DNA of 64,000 nt from Pirellulales bacterium (GTDB lineage Bacteria > Planctomycetota > Planctomycetia > Pirellulales > JAEUIK01), in NCBI GenBank assembly GCA_019636335.1, contig JAHBXR010000013.1:1-64000 (forward strand), written 5' to 3'. This document shows, piece after piece, positions 50,801 through 64,000 of the stretch. The notes beneath the pieces are model-generated. The model was not told where the DNA came from, made no database searches, and saw nothing but the letters and a program-made list of their open reading frames with translations. The position numbers were made by a program, and so were the translations under genes. Position 1 is the stretch's first letter. The number at the start of each line of letters is the position of its first letter.

Positions 50801-53800
50801 GACCAATCGAACGGGACGCCCATGGCATCGCGGAGCGCCGCCGCTTGCTGATCGCTCAGCACCAGGTCAGCCGTCTGCGATTCCAGCATCCGCAGAAACT
50901 CGTACCGCGCCACGGCGGGAGCGACACCGGGCGGAACCGTCTGCGCGTAATGGCCCCAGGCCGCGTCCGACCGCGAGGCCAACTGCGTCACGTAGACCAT
51001 CTGCTCGGGACGCAGGTGAATCTTCGACGCCAGGCTCGGGTTGAGCAAATACTGCGGACCGCTCGGATACTGGTAGCCGATCTGCTCGATGCGCTGTAGT
51101 TGAGTAGGCGAAAGGATCGTGCGGAGCTTCGTGTCGACGTCGGCCAACGTCTTCGAGGTCGATTTCGCCGTGGCGGCGCGCTGGCGGGCGTTCTGACCCT
51201 TGAGCGGCTTGGTGACGGCCTGGACCTCGCCAGCCAATTGCTTCACGGCCTGACGCTGGCGGGCCGTGAGGCGAAGATCGGCCTGACCCGCGGGCGATTG
51301 CAGCAGACGCACGACCGCGGCGGGATCGGCCAAGGGGGGGCCATTCAAAGGAGCGCGGTCCCGATCCTGAGCGACGGCGCCTCGCCCCAAGAGCAAAGAT
51401 AGAACCACCGCGCCCAGCAGTGCCGTCCAAATGCGTCGCATCGTCCGCGTCTCCATTTCCGAAGTTACGCCCATCGAATGGCGCAACCTATTGCTATTCT
51501 TACGTCATCGGTCAAGAAATCGTCCGAAGAATAGCCCGGTTGGGCAGAAATGGCGGGGGCCTAACCAATTACTGTGTAAATGGTTATGACTCGATCCTTG
51601 TGGCCTGTCCGTCGAAGCCCCCCGTGGCCTCGAAGAGGAGCAGGGCCTGCCGCACGGCCGCCGCGTCATGCACCCGCACTATCTGCACGCCCGACAGGGC
51701 CAGGGAAAGGGCGACGCCGATGGTGCCGGGGGTGCGATCGGCCTCTTTATCGCCGATCAGCTTGGCGATGAATCCCTTGCGCGAATGCCCGACCAAGAGG
51801 GGACACCCGAGCTCGTGAAAGTGGCCGCAGGCTGCCAAGAGGTCGAGATTGTGCTGGTGCGATTTGCCGAAGCCGATGCCCGGGTCGAGGGCGATCCTCT
51901 CGCGCTCGATGCCGGCCTCGAACAGGGCCTCGCGCCGCTGCCGCAGGTAGCTTCCGACTTCGCGCACGACGTCGTCGTAACGCGGATCGTCCTGCATCGT
52001 CTGGGGCGTGCCGAGCATGTGCATGGCACAGACGCCGGCGCCGGAATCGCGGGCCACGCGGAGCATGTCGGCGTCTCCCGCAAGCCCCGTGACGTCGTTG
52101 ATGATCTCGGCGCCGGCACTGAGGGCCGCTTGGGCCACGCTGGCTTTTGACGTATCGATCGACAGCGGTACCGAGACGCGCTGCGCAAGCGCGGCGACCA
52201 CCGGCAACACGCGGCGCAATTCTTCGTCGGCCGCGACGGGATCGCTGTAGGGGCGGGTGCTCTCGCCGCCGATGTCGATCAGGTCGGCCCCATCGCGCGC
52301 GAGCTGCAGGCCGCGTTCGATGGCAGCCTCGGTGGCAAACGATCGCCCACCATCCGAAAAGCTGTCGGGCGTGACGTTGAGAATGCCCATCACCAGCGGC
52401 CGACGTGGCAGGGTCAGCGTGCGCCGCGAGGTACGCCACAACGTGGCGCGCGTGTCAGGCCAGGGAAACCGGGAGGGAAACGAGTCGGCAGGCTCGGCGG
52501 CGGCGCTCATGCCGTCGAGTTTACCAGGGGGCTTCCATTAGCCCAACGATCTGCTCGGCCAGGCGGTGCATGCTATCCAGTTCAGCGGTGATGATCGACG
52601 AGCCCACTTCCGGCACGATATTGGCCGTTTGCGAGACCTGCGTGAACGAGTTGGGTACCGGAATGGGACTTCCCTGACGGAGCAGCTCACCGCGGCGGTC
52701 GACCCAGCTCACCAGGGCCACCATCTGCCACTCGATGTCGCGGCCTTCGTCCGTGGGGCTCTCGATGATGATGCGCTTGGTATCGCTGACGATCTCGACC
52801 GAGAGGATGCTATCGGCGACGTCGCTATCGACCACTTTGTAGGGGGTCTTCAGTTCGATCTCTTTGACGACGGCCTCGGTGAGCATCTCGCCCAGGTTGT
52901 ACCGGAAGCTCGTCGAACGAATCACCGGGACATAGACCGTGGTGATGTCGGACGGATAGAGCGTGCTCGTGCCGACCTGGTACGCCGCGCAGCCGGTGAC
53001 CGACGCGAAGCAGGCCAAGGCCAGGGGCGGGCCCAGCAACGCGGCGAACTGGCGGCGCGTGAGGAGGCGATTCTCGTGCTGGTGGGCAACGCGTCGCATC
53101 GAGGCGGCCTTTCGGCTGAGGAGTTCGCGCTAGCGTTGGAAGTTCGTGGCGTCGAAGGCCTTCGTCAGCCACTTGAAGTAGTTCTTCGGCTTGTCGGGCA
53201 GTCCTTCGATCTCGTTGAGCGACGTCTTGGCCAGCTCGGCGAAGCGGGTATCGGCGTAGTCATCGACGACGCGGTTGTAGTAGAAACGCGCCGCGCGGTG
53301 TTCCTTCTTGCGGCGATAGAACTCGCCCATTTCCCACACACGCTGGGCTTCTTGCGCCTTGACGGCCTGCCGCGCGAGCAGCAAGCGCTCGCGCTCTTCC
53401 TTCGATTGCTCGGGAAATTGCACGAGCGTCTGATCGATCAGATCGCCCGCTTCCTTCAGCGGCGTGTGATCGTAGACCGGTCCCTGATACGACTGGATCT
53501 TGCTGCGCAATCCCAGCACGTGTGCCTTGGCCTGATGCTCGCTCTTGGGATAGTCGCGGCGCAGCAGGTCGTAGTAGTAGTCGGCGTCTTCGTAGCGATC
53601 GGCCAGGAAGTGCGCGTTGGCCGTGGCCATGATAGCGTCGTCGGCCAGCGGACCAGTCGGATCGTTGAGGTGGACGCTCTCGAACGCCGCGACCGCGTTG
53701 CCGTTGTCGTCGAACCAGGGGCGCGTCTTGTCGGTAAAGTTGGGCGTGATCGGCCAGTGCGGCTCGGCCAGGTGCCATTCGTGCCAATACTGCGCGATGG

Positions 53801-56800
53801 AGAAATGCCGCTGCGAGATCGTGTCGAGGTGACGCGAGTTTTCGAACTTCTTGGTCACGCGGGCGTACGTGTCGCTCGCCGCCCCATAGCGATCGGCGAA
53901 GAAGTACGACTCGGCCTGCATGAAGAGGGCGTCTTCCTCGAGCGCCGAGTCGGGCCAGCGACCGGCGGACGTTTTGAACTTCTTGGCGGCCTGGTTGTAC
54001 TTGGCCTGGCGGAAGAGATCCTCCCCTTCCTTATAGGCCTTCTCGGCGATCGCGCGGTCGGGACCCAGACCGACCAGCGATTTCATGTTGTTGCCGATGC
54101 GTTTCGGGTTGATGTGGTCATACCACTCGAGCTCTTCCCCGGGGAGGGGATCGCCTTGCTCGGGAATGGGCGCGCCCGGCAAGTTGCCCGTCGCGGCGGT
54201 CGCCGAGGCGTCGGGGGATCGATTCCACATCCGCGACCAGAACGAGCCGTCGGACGCGCCCTTGTTCGACGTGGCGCTGCAGCCGACCATCGGGACGACG
54301 GCGGCGAGCAGAAGCAGTCTGACAGTGCGACAAACGCGCATCAACGACGTCCTTGTCGAGTTGATCGGTCGAGGTGTAGCGGCGACTAGCTGGACAGGAA
54401 TCCGAGATAAGCGTGCATGCGCGGGCGTCGCCCGATGACATGACTCAAGTAATGGTTGACGAGAGCGCGGAGCTCGCCACTTCCGCGCGGGGGTAGTTCG
54501 AGTTGTTGCCAGTCTTCGCCCTCAGGATCGGCAAAAGCGGCCAACACCTTGATGGTAGCCGCACTCACCGAAACGACATTCTTGCGGCCGGCACGGCAAG
54601 CAGGGCACAACACGCCGCCAGCGACATGCCCGAAATAAACCCGACCGACGGGCTCCACCTCGACTCCGCAGCCGACACAGGTCGACAGCGAAGGCGCGTG
54701 CCCCACCAGATGGAGTGCGAGGAGCTCGAATCGCAGCACGATCGGTGCGATCGGTCCCGTACCGCCCAAGGCCGCCAAGGTGCGCACCGCGGCGTCGTAC
54801 AGTTCGGGATGAGGATCGGAATCGTGCGTGAGCTCGCTCAGCAGTTCGGCGACGTAGTAACCGGCATAGAGACTCGTTAAATCTCTACGTCGTCCTCTAA
54901 ATCGCTTCTCCAGCTTGGCTTCGGTCAGGAGATCGAGTGCCTCCGACGACTTGCGCAGGAACACTACTCGACATTCGGAGAGAAGGTCAAGGGCAGACTC
55001 GAACGGCCCCTTCGGCCGGCGCCCTCCCTTGGCCAAAGCATGTATCTTGCCGAATTCGCGCGTCAGCAAAGTCACGATGTTGCTCGTCTCGCTGAAATCG
55101 ATCACGCGAAGAACGAGGGCATCGGCTTTTTCCGTAGACATGGCAAGCGCGGCGGGCGGAGGAGGAAGGAGTCATCCACTCACAGATTACCGAGATTACA
55201 CAGATTGGATGCCGGACATTTGCCCCATCGAATCAGTCATCTGTGAAAGCTGCGTAATCTGCGGATGAATCGGAATGGCTGGCAGGCGTGCTACTGGACG
55301 CCCTGCGGATGGGCCTCGTCGAGCACCTCGATCAGCAAGCGTTGAATGCGGCGCCGCGAGACTTCGATCACCGTGATCCGCACGTTGTTCCAGACGATCG
55401 ATTCCCCCCCGCGAGGCATGTGTCCCAGGCGGCTGAAGACGAAGCCGCCAATGGTATCGAAGTCGCTCTGGTCGTCGATCTTCAGCCCAAGCCGTTCGTT
55501 GATCTCGTCGATGTGGACGCGTGCCAGCACCTCGGCGGTGCGGTCGTCGAGCTGCTTGATCCCCTCGGCCTCGACCTCGTCGTACTCGTCGATGATCTCG
55601 CCGACGATCTCCTCGAGCACGTCTTCGATCGTCACGAGCCCACAGACCCCGCCGAACTCGTCGAGCACGATGGCGATGTGATTCCGCGTGTGCTGGAACT
55701 CCTGCAGCAGGCGATCGATCGGCTTGGTCTCGGGCACGAAGTGGGGCCGGCGCAATAACGGCTCGACCTGCTCCTGGTCGAGGTCCGCGCCACGGGCCAC
55801 GCATTGCAGCACGTCTTTCGCGTACAAAATGCCCACGATGTCGTCGCGGTTCTTGCCATACACGGGAATGCGCGAGTGGGCCGCGTGGCTGACGAACTCG
55901 AGCGCCTCGCGAACGCTGAGCCCCGCGCGCATGCAATCCATGTCGGTCCGGGGCGTCATCACCTGCGAGACCGCGACGTCGCTCAGCTCAATCACGCTCT
56001 CGATCATTTCGCGGGCGTCTTCTTCGAGGAGCCCTTCGCGATGACCTTCGCTGACCAGGGTGCGGATCTCTTCCTCGAACGTCTCTTCGCTCGTCCGCTG
56101 CGGCGGGCGGCGGGCAAGCCGGTGGAGCACGGTGTCGACCATGCTGGCAAAGAAGACGAGGGGCCAGGCGATCGTGCTGACGGCTTTCCAGAAGCGCCAG
56201 GTGTAGTAGACGAACGGTTCGGCCCAGAGACGCGCGACGGCCCAGGGGACCCAGATCTCGCCGGCCAGCAGGATCAGCCCCGCCGAGATGCCCCCCACGA
56301 GCAGCGTGTTCCAACCCAGGGTGTTGGCGCGAAAAGGCTCGAACCAGAGCCAATAGGTTGTGCTGCTGACGAGCAGGGCCGTGGCCAGCACCTGGAGCGT
56401 TTCGACGCCCACGGCGACGCGTTCGTGGTGGCGCACGATATCGCCCAGGCGATTCTGGTCGTTGTTGCGCATGCAGATCTCGGCCAGGTCGTGGCGCGAG
56501 AAGTCGCGCAGCGCGCGATGGCCGATCGCCGTGATAGCGGTGACGGCAAAGCTAACGATGGTCAGCCAGAGGGCAGGGTCTTCGATCACGTTGCCGACGC
56601 TCCGTGCGTCCCGTTCGTGCTTCGCCTGCGTTTCGTGCCGCCGCGCCCACCGCGCGACGGCTGCTTGACTTGCCGGGAAACGCTCTTGGCAGGGCGAATC
56701 TTGGCGCGAGGCGGTTCCGCGTCGACCGGAACGAGCTCGAGCCCCAATGCGGCGAGGTAATGTTGCTCGCGCGCTCGCATGCGGGCACGCGGCGCGGACG

Positions 56801-59800
56801 AGAGGTCGTCGTACCCCGTCAGGTGCAGGGCGCCATGGATCAAATAGAGCACCAGTTCATCGGCCGGCTCGACGCCGTGCCGCCCGGCGACCGTGCGGGC
56901 CGTCTCGGCACTGACGACGATCTCGCCTTCGAGCAAGCCCCCTTCGTCGCCCAGCGCAAAGGTGATGACATCGGTGGCGAAGTCGTGCTGGAGAAAATCG
57001 CGATTGATCGCGTGGATCGTTGGATCGTCGACCACGGCGATGCTGATCTCGGCGGCGGCGACTCCTTCACCAGCCAGTACGACGCGCACCGCCTCGACGA
57101 GCCGCGCCGCTTTGACCTTGAGGATCGATTGCTCGTTCGCCACGACAATGCGTAGCGCCGCGGCCGCGGGACGCGGCTTGACAGGGCGGTTGGTTGCCGC
57201 CGACTTCGCCCGGCGGGCGCGTCCTTTCGTCGGGGCATGCATCAGGCCGTCCTCTGATCGGGATATTTAACCCGGCCATGATACACGGCGGTGAGCGACT
57301 TGACTAAGCTCTCCTCGATGGCGCTCAACTCGAGCAGGTTCAGGCCGCACTCGTCGAACTGGCCGTCGAGCAGACGCTTCATCGCCAGGTCGTGGACGAG
57401 ATTCTCGATGCGCGCGGGAGTCGGCTCGACGAGCACGCGGCAGGCCCCTTCGACCGCGTCCGAAAGCATCAGCACCGCGGCTTCCTTCGTCTGCGGCTTG
57501 GGGCCCGGGTAGCGGAAGCTGTTTTCCTCGACTTCGCTCGCGTCGGGATTCGAATCGCGAATCTGGCTCGCGCGGCGATAGAAGTATTCGACGAGTGTGG
57601 TGCCGTGGTGCTGCTCGATGAAATCGATGATCGGCTGCGGCAGGTGATGCTGGCGGGCCAGGTCGGCGCCGTCTTTCACATGCGCGATGATGATCAGCGT
57701 GCTCATGGCCGGGACGAGCGATTCGTGCCGGTTGACGTCTTGCCCGACGTTCTCGATGAAATAGCCCGGCTTGAACATCTTGCCGATGTCGTGGAAGTAG
57801 GCGCCGACGCGGACGAGCAGGCCGTTCGCGCCGATGGCCTCGGCGGCGGCCTCGGCCAGCGAGGCGACGTTGATCGAGTGGTTGTAGGTGCCCGGCGCGC
57901 GCCGCACGAGCTCTTGCAACAGCGGATGGGCCACGTCCCCCAGCTCGAGCAAGCTGATTTCGGTCAGCACGCCGAAGAGTCGTTCGATCGTGGGGAGCAG
58001 GCCGGTCATCAGGAACCCGGCGGCCACCGACCACATGACGTTGCGGCCGGCGGCGGTCAGCAGGGGCATGCCCAACGGTTGGTGCTCGAGAATGCCGACG
58101 CCCAGCGTGGCGATGCCCGACACGACCCCGGTGATGAGCCCCACCTTGATGAGCTTGCTGCGGCTACGCACGTGGCCGCACATGAGCGACGCCGTGACGA
58201 CCGAGCTCATCTGAATCAGGAAGTCGCCCAGCGTGCCGCCGGTGACCACGGTGATGACGAGCGTCAGGGCCGTGGTCAGCACCAGGGCCGTCTCGAGGCT
58301 GAAGGCAATGGCCACCGTCATGCCGAACAAGAGGGGGGGCACGACATCGGCCCGCCACGGATCGGGCGTGATCCACATGGCCAGCGTGATCGCCAGCACG
58401 GCCAGAAAGAGGACCGTGCCGAGCCGCATCGGCGTGGTCAGGATCTGGCGGTCGCGGGCCGTGAGATAAAAGCCGCACATCGCGAACAGCGCCGCGAGGA
58501 AGATGAAAAACGCGGCCGAGCGATGCAGGCGATCCGAAAGGCGTTGATTCGACGCGCGTCCGGAACGCTGTGCCTCGTGCTCCTGCTTCAGCAGGCGGAC
58601 GTCCTCGACGGTCAGGGGGCGACCGGCCGGGGCCAGCACCTCTCCCGCTTCACGGACGGCGCCCCGCTGCCCGCCGCCGGGAGACGATTCTTCGAACGTG
58701 ACGCGGGAGCGCACGTCGTGTCGCGGCACGTAGCCCACGCGGTAGCTGAAGGGGATGGCCCAGGCGGCCGTGACGGCCCAGATGATAAGGGCGGCCAGGC
58801 AACAGGCGGCCAGCTTGAGCAGGACGTCGCGCGTGCGCAGCGTGGCCAGCACGCGCTCGAACCGCCCGGGAGGGAGTTCGAGCGAGGCAACCCGTTGCGA
58901 CCGCGTTCGACGACGACCACCAGTGGCCATGATTACTCGCTCGAGCAGCCTAGCGATGCTGCTTGGGGGCACGATCCTCGTACGCTTCCACGATCGCCTG
59001 CACGAGCGGATGGCGCACGATATCGGAATTGTTCAGCCGCACGACGCCGAAACCCTTGATCCCTTCAAGGCGTTTCAGGCCGTCGATCAAACCGCTACGC
59101 GTATGGTGGGGCAAGTCGACCTGCGTCGTGTCGCCCGAGACGACGATCTTCGAGCCGTGCCCCATCCGCGTAAGAAACATCTTCATCTGCGGCACAGTCG
59201 TATTCTGCGCCTCATCGAGAATGATGAAGGCCTCGTTCAACGTCCGGCCGCGCATATAGGCCAGCGGAATCACCTCGATCAGGTCGTCGTCCATGTAACG
59301 CTTGACCTGATCGTAATCCATCATCTCGCGCAGGGCATCGAGCAGCGGGCGGAGATAAGGATTGATCTTGGCCTGCAGATCCCCCGGCAGGAAGCCCAGG
59401 CTTTCTCCGGCCTCGACCGCGGGACGGACCAACACGATCTTCTTGATTTGTTCGCGCTTGAGCGCCGCCACCGCCATGGCCACGGCCAGATAAGTCTTGC
59501 CCGTGCCGGCTGGCCCCACGCAAAAGATCAGGTCGTGGTCCTGGATGGCGCGGACGTACCGGGCCTGGCCCGCCGTGCGAGGACGAATCTTACGGCCCGT
59601 GCTCAAGACGTCGATCGGCGCGGTCTCGGCCATCCGTTCGCCGTTGCGAACGGTCGCCAGCAAGGTATTCACTTCCTCGGGCGAGACGGAACCGTGCCGT
59701 GTGGCCAGAGACTTGAGCTGTTCGAGCACTTCAGTGGCGAGGGCGACCGACTTGTCGTCCCCTTCAATGTGGACTTGGTTATCGCGCGCGGTGATGCTGA

Positions 59801-62800
59801 CCTGCAAAGCCTCGCGAATCGCACGCAAGTGCTGATCGCAAGTCCCGAACAGGGACATCAATACCTTGGAATCGACAACCGTAATGGTTTGTTCGACCGT
59901 CAAGACGTGTGCTGCTCCGCGTACGGCGCGATGTGAGGCCCGAAAGGGCAAAATCCATTCTAGTGCAGTTGGTGTCGAAGCGCGCGGCACGGCTGCCAAT
60001 CCCTCTGGCGTGACACTGCCTGCTACTTCGAGAGTTTACAATCTAAAGGCGAACTCGTCAGCTATTTCGCCCCCGAGGGTTGTGGGGTCGATGGCCTGTA
60101 TGTCTTTTTGTTGCAATGGTTTAGTGGTTGTTTTGGGCGTTTCTGGCAGGGCCGATGTGAGAGCCTCAAACGGCAAACACCCAACAAGCGTAGGCGACGG
60201 GCGCCGACAAGAGCAGGCTATCGAGCAGATCGAGGACACCTCCGAAGCCTGGCATCCAGGTGCTCGAGTCCTTGCGTCCGGCGTCGCGTTTGAGGAGCGA
60301 TTCGGCCAGATCGCCGATCACGCCGGCCACGGTAATGAGCACCGCGTAGGTGAGCCACCAGATCGCGCTGGGCGCCGGACGATCGCCGCAAAGCTGCGTC
60401 CACATCCAGGTAAAGGAGAACCAGGCCCCCAGGATGGCGAAGGCGAGCCCTCCCAGTCCTCCCTCGATCGTCTTGCCGGGGCTGAGCGTGGGGGCCAGCT
60501 TATGGCGACCGACGAGACGGCCCACCGTATAAGCACCAGTGTCGCTCATCTTGACGATGATCACCAGCGACAAGAGGGCCGCCATGCCGACGTCCTTGCC
60601 CAACAACCGCAGCTCGACGAGAAAGCTGAGCAGCACGCCGACATAGCACAGGGCAAACACCGCCAGGGCCAGGTTTACCGTCACGTTGCCCGGCCCCTCG
60701 TAGCGGCGCATCTCGCCGGCAAAGGCCAGCAAGATCGCCATCCCCAGCGCGCACGCCACCGGCGCCAAGGTCGGGAATCGCTCGGGCTGCCAGACGGTCA
60801 GCCAGTTGCTCGCCACGATTGCCAGATTGCCGAGATAGACGACCCAAGCCAGGGGCCGGGCTCCCTTGGCCGACGTCAGGTTCAACACCTCCTGGCTAGC
60901 CAGCAGGGACAACAGCACGACGAGGGGAAACAGCCAGACGCCGGGCTGGCTCGCATGAAAGTCGGCCCAACAGAGACCGACGAGCGCCCCGATCAGCAGT
61001 ACACCCAGCAGTAGACGCCACCTCAGCATGGCGGCCCCCTTCGCGCGGCGTGGCGTGTCATTCGTTCAATCCGCCAAAACGACGATCGCGCGACGCATAG
61101 TCGCAAATCGCGCGGTGCAGCTCCGCCTCGCGAAAGTCGGGCCAGCAGAGCGGGGTGACCCAGATCTCGGCGTAGCTGATTTGCCACAGCAGGTAATTGC
61201 TGATCCGCATCTCGCCGGCGGTGCGGATCACCAGGTCGGGGTCGGGCATGCCCGCCGTGTAGAGATGGGCCGCGACGGTCGATTCGTCGATCGTCGCGGG
61301 ATCGAGTTGGCCGTCACGCACCTTTTGGGCAATCGCCCGCACAGCGTCGGCGATCTCGCCCCGCGAACCGTAGTTGATCGCCAGGCACAAGAGCAGGCCC
61401 GTGTTGCCCGCGGTCATGGCGATGGTCTTGTCCATCTCGCGCGCGACCGAGTCGGGAATCCCCTCGCGCCGGCCGATGACGGTGAGGCGCACGTTTTCTT
61501 TCATCAACGTGGCACGCTCTTCGATCATGTACTGTTCGAGCAGGTGCATGAGGAAATCGAGTTCCTCGCGCGGCCGCTTCCAGTTTTCGCTCGATAGGCA
61601 GTACAGCGTCAGTTGCGCGAGGTGCAGCCGCGCGCACTCTTCGACGCACGCGCGGACGCTGGCAACGCCGCGGCGGTGCCCTTCGATGCGCGGGCGCCCC
61701 TGACGTTTTGCCCAGCGGCCATTGCCATCCATGATGATGGCCACGTGGCGCGGTCGCTGCTCGGCAGGCACGTCGAGCTGCGGGTGCGGCTCGGCCGCAG
61801 GCAACGGCGCGGTCGCTTCGGCAGCGTCGGACTTGGCCGCCAGCTTGCTCACGGCGTCACCCCAGAATGGTCTGCTGCCGATCGGGACCGACCGAGACGA
61901 TCTCGACCGGCCGGCCGATGATCTCGCCGATTTTCTGCAGATACTTGCGGGCCTCGACCGGCAGATCGGCCATGCGGCGCACGCCCGTGATGTCCTGCTT
62001 CCAGCCGGGAGACGATTCGTAGATCGGCACGACGCGGCGCAGGTCGTCGACCTGGCTGGGAAAGTTCGTCACACGGCGACCCTCGATCTCATAAGCCGTG
62101 CAGATCTTGATCTCTTCGAGCTCGCTGAGGACGTCGAGCAACATGACCGAGAGGACATCGACGCCGCTCAGCCGGGCCGTGTAACGCACCGCCACGGCAT
62201 CGAACCAACCGCAGCGGCGCGGCCGCCGCGTCACGGTGCCGTATTCGTTGCCGCGATCGCGAATGTGCTGGCCGATCTCGTTGTCCTGCTCGGTGGGAAA
62301 GGGCCCCCCCCCGACGCGCGTCGAGTAGGCCTTGATCACGCCGATGATCTTCTGCATATAACGGCCCGGTATGCCCGAGCCGCTGGCGATGCCGACGCCC
62401 GAGCTGTTGCTGCTCGTGACGTAGGGGAACGTGCCGTGATCGACGTCGAGCAGGGCGCCTTGGGCGCCTTCGAAGAGGACACGCTTGCCCGACTCGACCG
62501 CGTCGAGCAGGTAAGCCGTGGTGTCGGCGACGAAGGGTTTTAATTGTTCGGCGAAGTTTGAATACTCCTTGTACACGCGGGCGGCGTCGAAGCGTTCGTA
62601 GTCGCGCCCCGCGGCCAGCGTATCGAGCGCGGCGGTCTTTTCCCTGGCGATGCGCTCGACCTGTTCCTTGAAATTCGCGCGATAGAGATCGCCGATGCGG
62701 ATGGCGTGCGAACGGCCAACCTTGTCGCGATAGCAAGGGCCGATGCCGCGCAAGGTGGTGCCGATCGCCTCGCCGTCCGACGTGCCCTTGTCGACGAGCC

Positions 62801-64000
62801 GGTCCTCTTCGACGTGCCAGGGGAAGATCACGTGCGCGCGGTCGCTGAGCATGAGGTTCTGCCCCACCTCGACGTCGCGGCCGCGGAGCGTGTCGATCTC
62901 GCCCAGGAAGCTGGGGGGATTGATCACCGCGCCACCGGTGACGACGCACTGCACGCCCGGCCGAAGGATGCCGCTGGGGATCAGCGAGAGCTTGTAGGTC
63001 TGACCGTCGGTGACGACGGTGTGTCCGGCGTTCGCCCCCCCCTGGTAGCGAACGACGATCTCATGGTGCTCGGTCAGCAGGTCGACGATCTTGCCCTTGG
63101 CCTCGTCACCCCATTGCAGACCGATAACGCACGTCCCAGGCACGGCGGGACCTTTCGACGAAAGGAGTAAAGCGAGCAGACACAGCGGCGCCTGCGGTGC
63201 AACCGGCCAGCGTCTTGCGATGCCAACACGACCGCGGAATACCGGCCCGGGCCCACGCCCGAAACCCACCCAGCAGGCAGGTTGGCCAGCGACCAAACGT
63301 CTCAATCTAAGACACCCGCGGAACGCGGGTCAAGGGGCAGGTTGGTGAATGTGTCCCGATCAACGACATGCATGTCGGTTAGCACACGACAATCAGTGTG
63401 CTTGTCGCGATGTCGAATCGACGAGCCGGACGCTACCCCACCTTGATCGGCAGCACGACCACCGGCAGGCCGGCATATTGCAAGCGCCGTTCGATGGCCA
63501 TGGGCAGTTGGTTGTGCAGGATGCGATTCAGCCAGGTGTCGCGGCCGAAGATGAGGTGCCCGGCAAAGAATGTGCTATGGGGATACTGCTTCGCCGTTTC
63601 GACGCACAGCTCTTCGAGGCAGCGCACCGGATCGGTGCCGATCGTCATGTACGACGTGGCGGGCAGCCCCGCGCGGCGCGCGTACGCGACATACTTCGAC
63701 AAGGATGCCGCCGTATGGGCACGCAGTCCTTCGAACGACTCCTCGCCTTTGAACACGCCACTATCGACGACTCCCACCGAGAGAAAGACGACGTTGTCGA
63801 AGTAACCCGGCAGGAACCGCAAGGCCTTGCGCAAGATCTGCACGCCGAGTCCACCGTACGAGCTGACGGCGATCACGGCGGTACGCTTGCTGGGATCGAT
63901 CGGCGCGAGCGTGCCACCGCTGGGCGTTTCGAGGTCCTGCGCCTGTTGGTCGAGCTTTGCCAGCTCCGCTTGCACGGCGACATAGTGACGCCGAATAAAG

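Overview
The window is a high-GC chromosomal segment from a member of the Planctomycetota, most likely the Pirellulales. The placement rests on content. There is a giant Cys-rich secreted protein built from YTV repeats (a planctomycete cell-wall family), a PEP-CTERM protein, a Ser/Thr kinase fused to an extracytoplasmic sensor, an FHA-GAF-cyclase, a long membrane-anchored TPR protein, and genes for a Gram-negative outer membrane (lpxA, kdsB, lptE-like, bamD-like). No rRNA, phage, insertion sequence or CRISPR array was seen. The one tRNA is tRNA-Gln(UUG). The right edge cuts a gene.

Layout: 0.5-9.2 kb (+): giant TPR protein, Flp-like prepilin, DUF3467 protein, cysteine desulfurase, D-threonine aldolase-like PLP enzyme, RecA/KaiC-like ATPase. 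9.4-16 kb: YfhO-like membrane protein (-), ppdK (+), lpxA (-). 16.3-22.7 kb: small TPR protein, CPBP protease, PEP-CTERM protein, YTV-repeat protein (-), type II-like pseudopilin. 22.9-32.1 kb: rex, tRNA-Gln, choline-kinase-like gene, methyltransferase, then (-) FHA-GAF-cyclase and sensor kinase, saccharopine-dehydrogenase-like gene (-), kdsB (+). 32.4-46.3 kb: pyrG, DUF1844 gene, mraZ-like gene (-), a complete beta-ketoacyl synthase (KAS), uvrC (-), two phosphohexomutases, a fatty-acid desaturase, a KAS homologue without its catalytic Cys and one His, and a GDSL hydrolase (-). 46.6-51.5 kb: pfkA, then (-) an ornithine-cyclodeaminase-like gene, xylB and a small exported protein. 51.6-63.1 kb (-): folP, lptE-like, bamD-like, recO, corC-like, ybeY, pgpH-like, phoH, cdsA, uppS, purA. 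At the edge is the tail of a probable permease.

Several threads recur. Envelope biogenesis is the strongest: LPS (lpxA, kdsB, lptE), undecaprenyl and phospholipid synthesis (uppS, cdsA), acyl modification (KAS pair, desaturase) and the YTV cell-wall protein. Signalling and redox control are represented by the kinase/cyclase pair, rex and the PgpH-type phosphodiesterase. Between genes lie at least five families of palindromic or inverted-repeat elements, several at convergent 3' ends. They create false upstream start codons, so many starts below are placed downstream of the longest reading frame on family homology and ribosome-binding sites.

All functional names come from motif reading and remembered family features. 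No database search was run.
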